In this document: one piece after another, positions 13,320-26,379 of the stretch
How positions within the stretch are numbered: the first letter of the stretch is position 1
How the letters are laid out: every line of letters begins with the position of its first letter
NCBI RefSeq assembly: GCF_008831285.2
Contig: NC_045138.2
Span: 23,533,934-23,597,933 of the forward strand
Direction: 5' to 3'
DNA from: Nymphaea colorata
Lineage: Eukaryota > Streptophyta > Magnoliopsida > Nymphaeales > Nymphaeaceae
Length of the DNA stretch: 64,000 nucleotides
Position numbers and translations under genes: made by a program
Notes under the pieces: generated by a model
Told to the model about the DNA's origin: nothing
Seen by the model: only the letters and a program-made list of their open reading frames with translations
Database searches by the model: none

Positions 13320-13999
13320 CGTCACTGACAGATAAAGATGGGGGCTTGCAATGAAAACACATTTTGCAATGAAGACGAGTTGTATGAGGCAAAGAAAGCG
13401 TGTTTTATTCCAAAAAAATACAAAAAAAACGTTAAATACAAGTCAGCTGGAGAAACTGGGAAGAAACACATTTGTTTGAAAAAAACGCCAAATGAAAAAG
13501 AACACGTATTATTTGCAGTTTTTTCTCTCTCTTTTTTTCTGTTTCCTTGGGTTTTTTCTTTTTTTTTTTACATTTTTACTTTCATATCTTTCACATTTTA
13601 TTTTTAGTTTTAAAATTTTTGTTAACGTGCCAACTTTTTCCCAAGATTTTCAACTTTGCCACATTATATTGGAGAAAAACCTCACCATTTTATACCTGAA
13701 AATGAAATTTGCAAAAATGGTTATATCACAAGTAGGAGCGGAAGTAGGTGTGGCTTTGTATGGACAATTGCCCACACAATCCAAAAAAAAAGTGCATGTA
13801 TTTATACTGATACCTCAGACAATTTTTCTCATTTACACGTTCAGTGGAAAAGGATAGCGAGACTCTGTTCAGACGCTCAAACAAAGAAGACAACTATACG
13901 ATCAAATTCGCTTTTTGGTGCCTCTTCAAATTTTAATATTTATTACTAGTAGCCCTTAGCTAAAAAAATTTCTGACTCTTTCTGTATCGCCATGATTAA

Positions 14000-14293
14000 G
14001 GCTGGGTAGTAGACGGGGCCACCGGCAGGTACCCAGTACCCGGCTCGACTCGAGCCGAGGCTCGGGCTCGAAAAAAAGGGCACTGGGCCGGCTCAGGTTG
14101 GCTCGATAATTTTTTAATATATTGTATTAATTTTTATATAAAAATAATATTTTATTACAACTAATTACATTTATATTATTTTATATTAAATATATATTTC
14201 TTAATTTAATCGAACTGAGATCGGGCTCAAGTTTTATTGGGGGCCGGGCTCAATCCTTGCTTTCGAATATTGAGCCGGTCCCTATGCCCAGGC
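14000..14293. mobile_element. hAT-type MITE, target duplication ATGATTAA
   Basis: 294 bp element with tips GGCTGGGTAG and, read inward from the right, GCCTGGGCATAG. The exact 8-bp flanks ATGATTAA are at 13992-13999 and 14294-14301. Next to both tips are GC-rich runs of GGCTCG/CGAGCC; the core (14110-14215) is AT-rich. It resembles the widespread plant GGCCTGGGC-type hAT MITEs. Confidence 0.85.
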
Positions 14294-14503
14294 ATGATTA
14301 AAGGTTATTATTTAATCATAAAGATGAAGCAGGTCATCTCTATAAAGATTCCTCGTGCGACATATTTTCATTTTTCACCTTGATGATCCGATGCATTAGC
14401 CTTGCATTGATTGAACATATCTCAATAGCAAAATCCAAATTGTAGCAGTTGTCATTACATGATTAACAAATCATTCTTGCTTGTATTCATCATTGCTAAT
14501 GAT

Positions 14504-14681
14504 CAGGGGCGAAGCGAGGATTTTTTTTATGAAACTTATCCAAGTATGGTCAAACTAAACCTGAATCCAAAAAATACATTAGACAACTAAAAAGTTTCAA
14601 ACTTTTTAATGTAAATTCTTTTTTTTTTCAATTAGTTGGGGTGGAATCATGGCCTAGGCGGCCCCCCTCCCTCTGCCCCTA
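14504..14681. mobile_element. hAT-type MITE, target duplication CTAATGAT
   Basis: 178 bp element starting CAGGGGCGAAGCG and ending CTCTGCCCCTA, flanked by exact 8-bp CTAATGAT (14496-14503 and 14682-14689). It is a deletion derivative of an hAT element with no coding capacity. Its tips resemble those of the element at 12470-12715 (CAG(G/A)GGC), so the two may belong to one family. Confidence 0.88.
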
Positions 14682-15039
14682 CTAATGATCATTATTTGCT
14701 TCAACTAACATCCATCACCATTAGTGATGATCACTTTAACCTATGTTTCAATTGCAATCATGATAGTTGTCTTTAAATCATTGGTAATTTACAAGAAGCG
14801 AAAGCCACCCCTCATTTCCCATGCCCTTAGGGTCGAGGGTTCGTTCGGAAGTTTGGAGGACCTATAGTATACCTTTCATTTTTAGTGTCGCATATGCCAC
14901 CATTTGTAATTTAAAAGAGTAGTGCCCACGAGAATCAAACTACAACTGAGCTCTCACCGGCCTTTGGCCTAACCACCATTATTACAGACCTACGTATATT
15001 TGTTGTTGTTGGTCATCACCATGAATGCTCCTATTAAAT

Positions 15040-15460
15040 TGATATGGATGCATCTAGGGATATCAGTATTTCTGATTTGAATTGGATATCCAACTACACC
15101 AATCCAAAAAAAAGCAGATATAGGAAAAAAAATAATATCCGATTAAGAAATCGGATTGAATCATATTTGGATTTAAGAAATAGTCGATTGGATTCGGATT
15201 TGAATATGCATAAATATCTGATTAGATTTGGATACAAATTGGATCTGATTTATTTTTCGACAAATATCCTATATCTAATACATTTTGAAAATTGGCAAAA
15301 TTCCGTTTAAAATTTGGAGTTGGATTTAGATATGAATATAAAAATAATATTTGGATTGTGAAATTGGATTTCATATTCGGATATGTTTTTCTTTATTCGT
15401 ATTCAAATCTAAATATGTGAATATACAAAAAGGCGAATATGTTATCGGTATAACCGATCC
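15040..15460. repeat. GGATATCC/ATTCGGAT-rich dispersed repeat
   Basis: A 420-bp block full of variants of GGATATCC, ATTTGGAT and TCGGAT on both strands. It ends with GGTATAACCGATCCATTGACA. The pattern is typical of non-autonomous plant DNA elements with GGATCGGAT-type tips. No convincing target duplication was found. Confidence 0.5.
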
Positions 15461-15871
15461 ATTGACAGGTTGTTGTCGTTACATACCTGCTTAAATTCAT
15501 TGCTGCTAGTGACCACACAAAAGTTTGTTACTCTTAAATTGCTGTTCGTGATTCCCAATGGTTGAATTTCATAATTGCTTGTGTAGTGGCTACTTAATCT
15601 TGTCAAATCGTTGTAGCTGGCAAATTGCTTTTTATATCGCAAAAGACCAATAAACTTTTGTGACAAATTATTGTGATGTTTCCCGATCTATATGCATCAC
15701 TATTGGTGGCATCTTTTCGATGCATCACTTTTTTTGTTACAATAAAATCAATTTCATTTTGAGTTGTGCGTATATGTTGCTACGTTGCTAATTACAAAAT
15801 CAAACGGAGAATGTCATAGTTTCAGAAAGCCTATGCCGAGGTTTATCCCTTTGTTCCCTTCATCCATCTAT

Positions 15872-16045
15872 AGGGGTGAACAACGAGCCGATTAACTCGA
15901 ACTCAGCTTGTTAAAGCACGGTTCAAGCCAGCTTTTCTACTCAACGAGCCAAGTTCGAGTTGATCGTTCAGCTTGTTTATTTTATCGAGCCGAGCTCGAG
16001 TTCGTTTAACGAAGCTCGCTTAACCCAACTCGGCTCGTTAGCTCA
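15872..16045. repeat. GAGCTCG-rich hAT-like repeat, one end recognisable
   Basis: It starts at TAGGGGTGAACAACGAGCC and continues with many alternating CTCG/CGAG words (CGAGCCGAGCTCGAGTTCG). This is the signature of a common plant hAT MITE family. The opposite tip was not found, so the copy is truncated or rearranged. Similar vocabulary occurs at 33365-33830 and 63475-63841. Confidence 0.55.
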
Positions 16046-16290
16046 AATATTTATTGTTTTTGCCATTGATTCATCTTCATTTTTTGTTTTTTTTTCTCTC
16101 TCTTCACTTTCTTTCTCTTTCATCCTCGACCTCGAGCCTCTGCTGCTCCCTTTGGCACACCCTCTCTCTATCTACTTTGTTTTTCTACTTCTTCTTCCTC
16201 CTCCTCTTCTCCCACTCAGAGATGGTCGCTACTTCTTCTTCCTCCTCCTCTTCTCCCACCCAAAGATGCTCGCCTGAGTCAGACATCTCC

Positions 16291-16544
16291 TGTTGAATGT
16301 TATTGCCTGTAGCGGTTGAAAAAGATCGCCCAAAAATCAAGAGGATGAGTTGTTAGGCGTTGCAGATTGAGAAATCACAATGAATTAGGAATGATAATCT
16401 TGTACGAGAAGAAATCAGGGATATGAACGTTTCTTGTTCTTATCCAATAGCCTCTATATATATACCTTGTAAATGATTCATAAACACAATACAATTTCTT
16501 CATTCTCAGTTCCTTTCATTGTCTCTCTTCCTCTCAATTTATCA
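16291..16544 (+). repeat. 5' LTR of the second copia element
   Basis: 254 bp, TGTTGAATG...ATTTATCA. It contains CTCTATATATATACC (about 16450-16465), a plausible TATA box. It is highly similar to the 3' LTR apart from one short insertion in the latter, so this insertion is younger than the one at 6240-11125. Confidence 0.95.
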
Positions 16545-16557
16545 TGGTATCAGAGCC
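16545..16557 (+). other. Primer-binding site (initiator tRNA-Met type)
   Basis: TGGTATCAGAGCC lies directly after the LTR end CA, as in most plant copia elements. Confidence 0.93.
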
Positions 16558-16579
16558 TTGTTGAAGTCGACCAAGGCAA

Positions 16580-19500
16580 GCATGGGCAGCATCTGCTCAC
16601 GTTGCTTCCATCTTCACGGTTTTCCCAAGAAGAGCACGTCTAATGGCCAACAACAGCAGCCTCAAGCAAATCTTCATTCTTCCAATGATGCATTGTCAAT
16701 CCCTCCATCTAAAAAGCCTCAAGAACAGCCAACTTCCTTCACGCCAGATATGTACCGTCAGTTTATGAAATTTATAAATTCCAAAACACTGAAAGTCAAC
16801 CTCGTAGGTATATTAAATTCACCCATTGTCTGTTTGGCCTCCTCTCAAGTATGGATAATTGATACCGGAGCTACACATCATGTTACCAATTGCTTGTCTA
16901 ACCTTGTTTCACCTTCTTTAGCTCAGTCTAGTCCTGTTAAGCTCCCTAATGGTTCGACAACTCCAATTACTCATGTTGGTCAGTTGCATTTAAATTCCTC
17001 TATCATGTTACATCACATCCTGTGTGTTCCCACCTTTTCTTTTAACCTTATATTTGTGTCTAAGTTGGTTGCTAAAAACAATTGTTATGTTATCTTTGAT
17101 ACTCATTATTGTACAATTCAGGATCGACGCTCGATGAGGATGATTGGGAAGGGTAGGATGGAGAATGGCTTGTATATCCTTGAAGATGAAGAACCACCCG
17201 CCGCCGCAACCTCGCCAAACCAATCCCATTTATGGCATGTTAGACTCGGTCACCCTTCACTTGCTCGCCTAAAAATCATTATTTAGTTTTATTGATTCTT
17301 CTCATGTTAATGAACATTGCTCCATATGTTATCTTGCCAAACAAGCTCGGTTACCATTTCCCAATAGTTCTATATTTACCATTAGCATATTTCAATTGAT
17401 TCATTGTGATATTTGAGGAGGTTATCAAACACCTTCACTATCTGGTGCTCATTATTTTCTCACTATTGTGGACGATTTTTCACATTGCACATGGGTCTTT
17501 CTCATGCGTTACAAATCTGAAGCATTTTTTTATATTCAAAAATTCATTAATCTCGTGAAAAATTAATTTCAAACCTCCATTAAAAAAAAAACTGTTGTGA
17601 TAATGGAGCTGAATTTTTTTCTGCAAATATGGAAAATCTTTTACACCATAAGGGCATTGAACGTCAACATTCTTGCATCACTACACCCCAACAAAATGGT
17701 GCGCTTGAACGTAAACACAAAGATCTTTTAAATATTGTCCGTGCACTTTGTTTTCAAGCATGCTTACCTATAAAATTTTGAGGAAAATGTGTTTTAACGG
17801 CAGCCTATTTACTCAACCGTTTGTCCACTCATCCTTTACAAGAAAAAACCCCTTATGAGGTTCTTTATGGGCAAACTCCCAAATATGATCATATTGGGGC
17901 TTTTGACTGCTTATGTTATGCTTACAACATTAGTAAGGCACACAAATTTAATTCGCGCTCACGCAAATGTGTCTTTATCGGATACCCTTTTGGTCAAACT
18001 GCCAATAAACTTTATGATCTTGACCGTCATGAAATTTTTATTAGTCGAAATGTTAGGTTTATAGAAAGCATATTTCCTTTTCAAAACCATAAAGACCAAG
18101 ATAGTAAGGATGTTATACCTCTCCCATCTCAAGAATCACTTGAATATGAATATCATGCTCATGCACCTAGCCCACAACAACCAACCCAACCTTAAACCCT
18201 TAGACCCTCACCACAACCAGATGACCACCAACCCACCACCGTTGAAGCTATCACCACCAACCATGATTCCCGTGAACCTTCATTACGGCGATCAACTAGA
18301 CAGCACATCCATCTTCACGACTCAAGGATTATCAATGTCATTCCATTGCTCAGCCCACATCATCTGAATCAACGTTAGTGCCTATGCAACCTAACGGAAC
18401 AAGGTACCCCATGAGTCAATACCTCCATTTACACAAGTTTTCTCCTAAATATCAAGTGTTTCTTACATTCTCACTCACCATGAGCCATCCACTTTCCAAG
18501 AAGCAATGCAACATCAAGAATGGATAGATGCTATGGCTGCTGAAATTCGGGCACTAGAAGCAAACTCCATTTGGGAGGTGGTTTCTCTCCCACCAGGAAA
18601 ACACCTTATTGGCTGCTGATGGGTATATAAAATCAAATATCATGAAGATGGCACAATCGAGCGATACAAGGCTCGCCTCGTTACTAAGGGTTATACTCAA
18701 ACAGAAGGCATTGATTACACATAGTCATTCCCTCCAGTCGCTAAAATTACCATCATTCGGTGTTTCTTATCCACTGCAGCCATCAAAGGATGGAGCCTTT
18801 TTCAAATTGATGTCAACAATGTCTTCCTCCATGGTGATTTACATGAAGAAGTCTATATGACACTTCCTCCTGGTTTTACCCGACAAGGGGAGAATAAGGT
18901 GTGTCGAAGAAACAAATCTTTATATAGACTCAAACAGTCATCTCGCAACTTGTTTTTTAAATTGACAGATACCCTCAAGCAACTTGACTTCACTCAATCT
19001 AAGGCAGACTATTCATTGTTTTCCAATATCAATAAACAGGGCAGCGTTTTCATAATTGTATATGTCGATGACATAATCATCGCAAGAGACAATCGTGATG
19101 CCATCGAGAAACTGAAAGTCATCATCAATAGTAAATTTCAGTTGAAAGATTTGGGAGAATTAAAATATTTTTTGGGCATTGAAGTAGCTCAATCCAAGAA
19201 ATGGATATTCTTATCCCAAAAGAAGTACAACATGGACATGTTACATGAAGCCGGATACAGTGGTGCTAAACCTAGCGAAACACCTATGGAACAACATTTA
19301 AAAATAGATGATGAAAGAGGGAAATTACTAAAGGATCCTACCTTTTTCAAGAAAATAATTAGTCATTTAGTTTATCTAACCATTACACGACCCGATATCT
19401 TGCAAAGTGTCCACATGTTGAGTCAATTCATGTCACAGCCAAGAACAACACGTTTAGAGGCAGCCTTCAGGATCTTTCGATACATCAAATCTACAGCAAG

Positions 19501-20052
19501 TTATGGGATTCTGCTATCATCTCATAGTGACATAATAATTAAAGCTTTTTGCAGTTCGAATTGGGCATCTTGCCCAATGTCAAGGAGATCCACTTCAGTT
19601 TTTTGCATTTTCATTGGAGAAAGCCCAATATCTTGGAAAGTTAAGAAACAAACAACCGTTTCGAGGTCTTCAGCAGAAGCCAAATATAGAGCAATGGCAT
19701 TGACTTCTTGCGAGATGACTTGGATAAGGTACATTTTAATGACTTTGGAATTACTCATCATCAACCAATGGAATTGCATTGTGACAATCAAGCAGCAATA
19801 CACATATCTGCAAATCCGGTGTTTCACGAAAGGATGAAACATATTGAAATTGACTGCCATGTCGTTCGAGAGAAGATCCAAAGAAAAGAAATTTGTACTA
19901 AGCAAATTGACATTGAAAATCAAACTGCAAACATTTTTACTAAGGCATTGGCAAAGGACTCATTTGTAAAATTCAGATGCAAGTTGGGTCTCATCGATCC
20001 TGGAGCACCAACTTGTGGGGGAGTGTTGAATGTTACTGCCTGTAACGGTTGA
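16580..20052 (+). pseudogene. Copia pol remnant (protease, integrase, RT, RNase H)
   Basis: The first open part (to 17286) begins with a zinc-knuckle-like scrap, then the protease IDTGATHH motif near 16860 and a gag-pre-integrase block (LWHVRLGHPS). Integrase segments follow with stops and shifts (17290-18195; TPYEVLYGQTP near 17850). Reverse transcriptase runs from about 18500 and carries YVDDI near 19065, LKDLGELKYFLGIEV and RPDILQSV. RNase H has [11 protein letters not shown] near 19670. A frameshift near 19730 moves the end of RNase H ([18 protein letters not shown]) to another frame. In-frame stops include 17284-17286 and others near 18620 and 18722. Gag is absent apart from its last part. 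Confidence 0.9.
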
Positions 20053-20300
20053 AAAAGATCGCCCAAAATCAAGGAATCAAGATCGCCCAAAATCAAGAGG
20101 ATGAGTTGTTAGACGTTGCAGATTGAGAAATCGCAATGAATTAGGAATGATAATCTTGTACGAACAGAAATCAGGGATATGAACGTTTCTTGTTCTTATC
20201 CAATAGCCTCTATATATACACCTTGTAAATGATTCATAAACACAATACAATTTCTTCATTCTCTTTTCCTTTCGTTGTCTCTCTTCCTCTCAATTTATCA
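20024..20300 (+). repeat. 3' LTR of the second copia element, with internal duplication
   Basis: 277 bp. It differs from the 5' LTR mainly by a ~24-bp tandem duplication (AAGATCGCCCAAAATCAAGG repeated, about 20053-20100) that the 5' LTR lacks. Confidence 0.95.
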
Positions 20301-20305
20301 TCTCC

Positions 20306-23250
20306 TTCCCATCCCAAACCCTAACCCTACTCCCAGCCATCACTGCAGGCCCTCCGCCCAACATCTGGGTTGAGAGCAACCTTGATCAGATCATGTCTAC
20401 TAATCTCTCACTCAAGGAGACAATGAATTCCAATCCACTGATTGCCCTACCAGCCATAAGCATGGATGCCTTGGCAATTATGCCCCATCACTGCAAATCA
20501 TGCCATTTTGAGCTGGTACAATGGCGCACCAGGCAGCCCTTCTATGTCTCAAAAATAAAAGAACTGGTAAAAGCAGTCAAGAAGCTGGGAGGTGTATTCA
20601 TGTGTTTGTCTGCCACTTACATTATGATGATTTCTTAAACCTTTCTATTTACTACATCTCTCAAAGGACAAAGAGAGTGGACGAGTGATAGTCAAGTTGA
20701 GGATGTTAGAAAAAACTTGCTGCAATTATTTGCAAAAATGTGTACATGTATCAATTTGTGTTGTTAGCATATGGTTGCTTGTTGTCTTATATCCTTGTTG
20801 GTGTTTATTTTGGTTCATGCTAGCATTGACGACACAAAGCATGCCACATATATTGTTGGTGTCCATTTTGATTGTGCTTCTTACTCTTCCCTGTTTCGCT
20901 TTCTTTGCTTCCTACTTTTCCACCTTGCTTCACATAATCTTTGCTTATAAGATGCAAATGTGCCAACATCTTGTTTGTTTTGCCCGCTTAATAGGGAATG
21001 CCTTGCACACATTGGAGAATGAATTTTAGCACTCAATCACTTGAAATGGACAAAAACATATAGCTGAGATATTTTTTTATAATTGTAATGTTCAGGTTTG
21101 CATGGTACTGATGTTCCCTTTTAGGTTTACATGGTAATAATGTACATGAATTATCTCATTAGATTTCTTATGAGATAATAAGAATTTTCTCAACATTGCA
21201 AATATTTTCAAGCTTTGCTATCATTTGTTGCCATGAATCAAGAACAAAATATTCAGTTGTAAGTAAGAGGTGGCATACCCATCTGGGAGCCATGCTCGGG
21301 TGATCTGGACATATATTAGTAGCGTGTTACTTGTGTTACTATTTTTATCTTCATCAATAATCCACAACTTTTTCGTAACAAAATGAATATACAGTGAGGT
21401 TTTATGAGAAGGTTTAAATTATAGTTTCAAAATTTTGACAGAGGCCAATATATATATATATATGAAATCTTTTAAAATTTACATTTTTTTTTAAGGGGGA
21501 GGGGAGCGGGGTAGGTACTGCTGGCTCCATCCCTGTCAAATTTCATGTTTATCCAAGCTCAGAATTGGGAGTTTGCTGGGTTATACTTTCTGGGATTGGA
21601 AGCTTAAATAAATGAATGTCTGCTCCCCAAATTTCAGGTTGATTCTAGTTCAGGATAAGAAGATGTGACCCTCAGTAAACGGCAGACCTCGTGGTGTCTC
21701 TGCAGCTTTTGTCCACTGTTAAGGGAGGTGACAGTTCTAGATGATGCTCAGTCAACCAGATTGAATTGGCAACATCTCCTTGCAAAATCTTACTAGCTTG
21801 TTGTTTTTTGGAAAGATAATTTTATAAGTTTCTCAATGACTATAAACTTAGAAAAATAGGAGTTTATTTATCTTATGAAATGTGTGATCGCTGATCCCAT
21901 TAATTGTAGAAGCTGGTTATGTGCACAAATCCATGTTCACAAAAAATTGTGCACAAGAGTGTGTAATAACTAAAAATATTCTCCATTAAAATAAATATGA
22001 AAAATTTTTTAGAATGATAAAAAGGGATTGTCAAAATTTAAAAAAAAAAAGTCTAAAATATCCAACTTTATAAAAATTTTTAAAAATACCCTCATCTCTC
22101 TTTGTGCATACTTGTTGCAACATGTGCAGGCAACTATCATTTTTTTTCGAGCACTTGGCATTTGGCAGCAATGCACCGCTTCTAGCTAGTTCCATCAAGG
22201 GCTTGGTGTCGCAAGTTATGTTTGCTATATTGGTACAAAAAATTTGGTGCGCCAGTATGGTTAATTATTAAAATATCTTTCATTAATTAAAAAAAACTTT
22301 TTTGAATTGTTAAAAAAGAAACGGAAAAAAGTTAAAAGACTAAAAATGGCACTCTTTTTTTAATAATTTCTAAAATATCCCCACTCCGGGCACTCCCTAT
22401 TTTTTTTTTTCAGAGCCTAGTACGCTCTTGGTATTGTAAGTATGCTCTGCTTTTAATGAAAGTTTTTATGTGTGTTTAAAGTTTTCGTTCGTGTTTCGCT
22501 TATAAGCCGAATAGGAAAGTCTCTTCCCCGGAAGCATGTCTCTTTGTATATGCCTGCATAATATGTTGTTATGAATCTTTTTGTTTTATGTTGGAAGTTC
22601 TGGCCCTAGCCAGGATCTATGCGTAGGAACCATACTTTATAAGGAAGAACCTGCTGCAACATGTTTTGTTCATGAACTGATTCCCGTGTTTTTGAGTTCT
22701 TCATTTTTTGGACGAGCCATTATGTGAATCCTTTAAGACCAAAAGACTATTGTGGAAAAGAAGTACCCGTGAGGCGAGGAGGCCGTTTAGGGGAAAAATA
22801 GTACACAAACGGTGAGGTTTGAATGGGATGACAAGGTGTCGCACATGGTGTTCTATGAAAGGAGAATACAACAAGTTTTCAAAATCGGGGGAATCATACC
22901 ATAAGCTTACCATGTTTCAGTTTGTTCTTTTTTATAATAGATGTGTTATCTGTTCGTAGAACCCTGTTTTTGTGAAAGGAATTTTTTCAACCTAAAAACA
23001 ATAGACTCGCAAATAGAGTGAAGTTGTATGCTTGATACATAGGACTGTGGGATAGAAAGAGATGAGTACCTAGTAGGCTCAAGAACCTTTTGATCTAAAA
23101 AAACCGTACCTTAAGACCTCTTTGATTTCAGCACACTGTGTTTCTCAAAAAATCCAAAAATATTTACTAGCCAAAATTAATAGTTTACTGAATTTTCTTT
23201 CGTATTATTATATGCATAGAGTAGAATATTTGAATCTTGAAATATACCCA
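20306..23250. other. Gene-free interval with repeat scraps
   Basis: No supported gene. An 81-codon frame (20393-20638) has no recognisable domain. At about 21440-21535, CAGAGGCC...GGCTCCATCCCTG with a central AT run looks like another decayed CAGGGGC-type hAT MITE, without a clean target duplication. The rest is AT-rich. Confidence 0.45.
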
Positions 23251-23267
23251 AACCATAAAGATATAAT

Positions 23268-23510
23268 ATGCTAACTCAAAGAGACCCAAAAATTTACAAT
23301 AAACAGGTGACACATATAGCTAGAAGCAAAGTTATAAAATATCTCCGGAAAATTGTAACTGTTAAGAGATTTATAAACAAATTAAAAAGATTAGTGTTTC
23401 TTAAGCAAATAGAGCAACACTGGCATATGATAGAATTACAGCCAGACGATAATTATTCAGACTACTCGGACTATGAAGAATATTTATACAACGAATGGTA
23501 CGAACCCTGA
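23268..23510 (+). CDS. Small viral-type ORF of unknown function
   Basis: 80 codons with a basic first half (clusters of Lys/Arg, helix-like) and an acidic, tyrosine-rich end (DDNYSDYSDYEEY). It lies in the position of the first small frame of badnaviruses and tungroviruses, but I do not recognise the protein. It is probably partial, since the same frame continues beyond the stop with further stops. Its place in front of the pararetroviral frames is the only reason to list it. Confidence 0.35.
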   Translation: MLTQRDPKIYNKQVTHIARSKVIKYLRKIVTVKRFINKLKRLVFLKQIEQHWHMIELQPDDNYSDYSDYEEYLYNEWYEP

Positions 23511-23669
23511 ACGTTTGCCATATCATTACTCCACCATATGAATTGACTAGAATACCTCAACCTAGAACTATACCAAAAATCTAAGAGTACTGTAAAAAAC
23601 AATCAATTTAGTCATACATGTTATTTTCAAAATGGAAAACATCTACTTCATAATGAGGACACTAGTCTC

Positions 23670-23936
23670 ATGTCTCAACAACTAAATTGTATAACTGATC
23701 TACACATTTCCTTAGCACAAAGCTTAGAATCCTACAATACTAAGAACCAGGTCTTTTTACAACCCATATTTAATACATTAAGAAATAATATTTTTAAAGA
23801 CATATTAGAAAACCAAAGACATCTAAAAGACCAACTAGCCACAATTTTAGTAAACTAGGAAAGCTTACAAGCATATAAAGATAATACTGAAATCATAAAA
23901 TTAATAACTGAAATCAAGCAAATAATCCTACGCTGA
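23670..23936 (+). pseudogene. Small coiled-coil viral ORF (ORF2-like), one internal stop
   Basis: From ATG 23670 the frame runs 62 codons to a TAG at 23856-23858. It continues in the same frame to a TGA at 23934-23936, giving about 88 codons in all. The composition is helical with regular Leu/Ile spacing. Size and position, ending two bases before the polymerase frame ATG at 23939, match the virion-associated ORF2 product of badnaviruses and tungroviruses. Sequence identity to that family cannot be judged here. Confidence 0.45.
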
Positions 23937-23938
23937 AT

Positions 23939-26379
23939 ATGGATTATATTTCGAAAACCTTAGCCAAAATAGAGTATAAACATGAGCATGAATGGAAACA
24001 CAGATCAGGAAGTAGTGACCATCAATGCATCTTTTGTAATGGGTATCCTAGTATAGAACTAAGATTTCAGTGCAAGATTTGTACGACTGAAGCATGCAAA
24101 TTTTGTCTAGAACAAAGACAGTATCAATTTCTTCTAGAAAAAATGATTGGACGAAAAGATGACACTATAGAAAAACGAATCCTTGCAGTAGAAAATAGAA
24201 TTGATGATATAGAAAAAACCTTAGCCATAACTAAACTAAAAATAGGATCCTTAGAAAACAAGATAGTGAAGTTTGATCCAATAAATTACGAGATGTCGAA
24301 TATCAAAGGGAAAAGCATAATTTTGGAAAAAGGTGAAAGGGCACTAACTACTATAACCTTTCCCAATATGAAGACTGACCATAAGGAACAAAGAAGAACA
24401 GGTATCAGAATTCCTTGTATATTCAAGATAGAAAAGTGGAAGTTAGAAATAGATGCCTTAATAGACACAGGGTGTAGTGTCTCGGTGTTAGATAAAGCAT
24501 TGGTTCCACCAGAATATCATAGAAGCCTAGACCTTACCTTACAACTTTGGGCAGAACAAATGGATGGATCCTTACACAAATATGATGAAGAAATATGCAA
24601 ATATAAAATAGCTTTTAGACTCTCTGAAGAAGAACATACTGCCTACCAACCAGGGCCTAAGACATTCATTAGACATATGCAATTACATGATAGTACGAAA
24701 TGCATTATATGACTAAATTTCATTCTAGAAAATATGGCCGAGTTTGTCATAACCAGGACAGGCCTTTCTTTTCTTACCAACCAAGTTTCTTGGGTCCTAG
24801 AATGGAAATTATATGGAAATAAAGGCTGTAAATGTAAAATTTCAGGAGTCTGCAAAGAAAAAATTGACCTAACCTACCCTGAAGAAGAAGATGACCTAGA
24901 AGAATTAGAAATAGACCCCGATTATAACCTTATAAATATATAAAAAATCTATAATAAATTAGAAACAGGCTGTATAGAAATAGATGACTTGCTCAGAATA
25001 TTAGAAAATGATGAAATCAGAGGAGAAATACCTACTAAACATTGGGATCGTAATAAGATAGAATGTATCCTACAGATAAAAGACCCAAGATTCACTATTT
25101 CCAACAAAAAGATAAATGCTACGAATGACAATATTAAAGTTTTTGAAATGCATATAAATGAATTGTTGAAACTAGGAGTCATAAGGAGAAGCATAAGCCC
25201 TCACAGGAGTCCTGCTTTTAAACATAGTGAACAAGTTCGTGGAAAATCAAGAATGGTCATAGACTATAGGCGACTTAATGATAACACCATAGAAGACTCT
25301 TATGATATACCTGATAAGACTGAATTAATCAATAGTATACAACACAGTAAAATATTTAGTAAATTTGATTGCAAATCTGGATTCTGGCAAGTAAAAATAC
25401 ATACGGATAGTATTCAATGGGCTGCATTTACTTGTCCCTTAGGAAGCTTTGAATGGTTAGTCATGCCTTTTGGCTTAAAAAATGCTCCTGCTATATTCCA
25501 ACGAAAAATGGATATGATATTTAGCCAATATAGAGGATTTGTGTGTATTTATATAGATGATATTTTTGTTCATAGTAAAACACAACCAGATCATATAGGC
25601 CACTTAAAAAGAGTGTTAGGAGAATTTCTACGTAATGAAATTATAACCAGTATTAAAAAGGCACAGTTCTTTAGAACACACAGGATATTTAGGTGTAGAG
25701 ATTGGTGATGGAAAAGTCAAACTACAACCACATATAGCAACTAAAGCTTTAGAATTTGAGATACATGATATTAAAAGCCTTCAATGGTTTTTAGGATTAG
25801 TAAACTATGCTAGACCATTTATTAAAGACTTAGAAAAAATGGTCGGCCCATTATATAGTAAACTCGGCCAAACTTGGGTTAAAGCTTTTAATACAGAAGA
25901 TATGAAACAAATAGAAAAAGTCAAGCAATAAAGTACTTACCAGAAATGTATCTACCCCTAGATTCAGATTTTTTAATAATTGAAACGGATGGATGTATTA
26001 ACGGGTGGGGAGCAGTGTTAAAAAGGAAACCCAATAAGTATGCTTTCAAAATAACTGAAGTCGTCTGCAGATATAGCAGCGGCCAGTACAAAGAAAAGGG
26101 ACTCTCCAGTAGTATAGATCAGAAATTCTTACAGTAATATATGGGCTCAATAGTTTTCGCTTATTTTTGCTCAACAAAAAAGAAATAATAGTTAGGACCG
26201 ATTGTGATGCTATTGTAAAGTTTTATGAAAATAAAAATTCTAAAAGAATAAGTCAGAGAAGATGGATATCCTTTAAAGATACCCTTATAAACCAAAATTA
26301 TAAAGTAACATTTGAACACATAAAAGGAGAAAACAATCGTCTAGCCGATATGTTAAGTAGATTGTTAAAAGATGAATAG
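23939..26379 (+). pseudogene. Pararetroviral pol: zinc finger, protease, RT, RNase H (broken)
   Basis: Starts at ATG 23939. Residues 30-56 hold six Cys spaced C-x2-C-x11-C-x2-C-x4-C-x2-C, the arrangement described for the second cysteine-rich region of badnaviruses and rice tungro bacilliform virus. An aspartic protease DTG is at residues 176-178. Reverse transcriptase follows, with FDCKSGFWQ, MPFGLKNAP and the active-site YIDD at 25550-25561. RNase H carries TDG near 25990 and a C-terminal Asp in the NNRLADMLSR block near 26340. Breaks: TGA at 24710-24712, TAA at 24941-24943, and frameshifts near 25690, 25925 and 26115. The usual movement and coat protein portions are not present before the zinc finger. 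The frame ends at TAG 26377-26379, overlapping the next ATG. Confidence 0.88.

Larger units (their letters stand above)
16291..20300 (+). mobile_element. Ty1/copia LTR retrotransposon with gag largely missing
   Basis: The LTRs at 16291-16544 and 20024-20300 are flanked by the exact 5-bp target duplication TCTCC (16286-16290 and 20301-20305). The primer-binding site TGGTATCAGAGCC starts immediately after the 5' LTR (16545). A polypurine tract (GTGGGGGAG, 20015-20023) immediately precedes the 3' LTR. The interior is only about 3.5 kb and lacks nearly all of gag, so it is an internally deleted and further mutated copy. Confidence 0.95.

Noticed and set aside
20393-20638. 81-codon frame right of the second copia element
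   Set aside because: Considered as the disrupted host gene of that insertion, but the left flank (16030-16290) has no matching reading frame.
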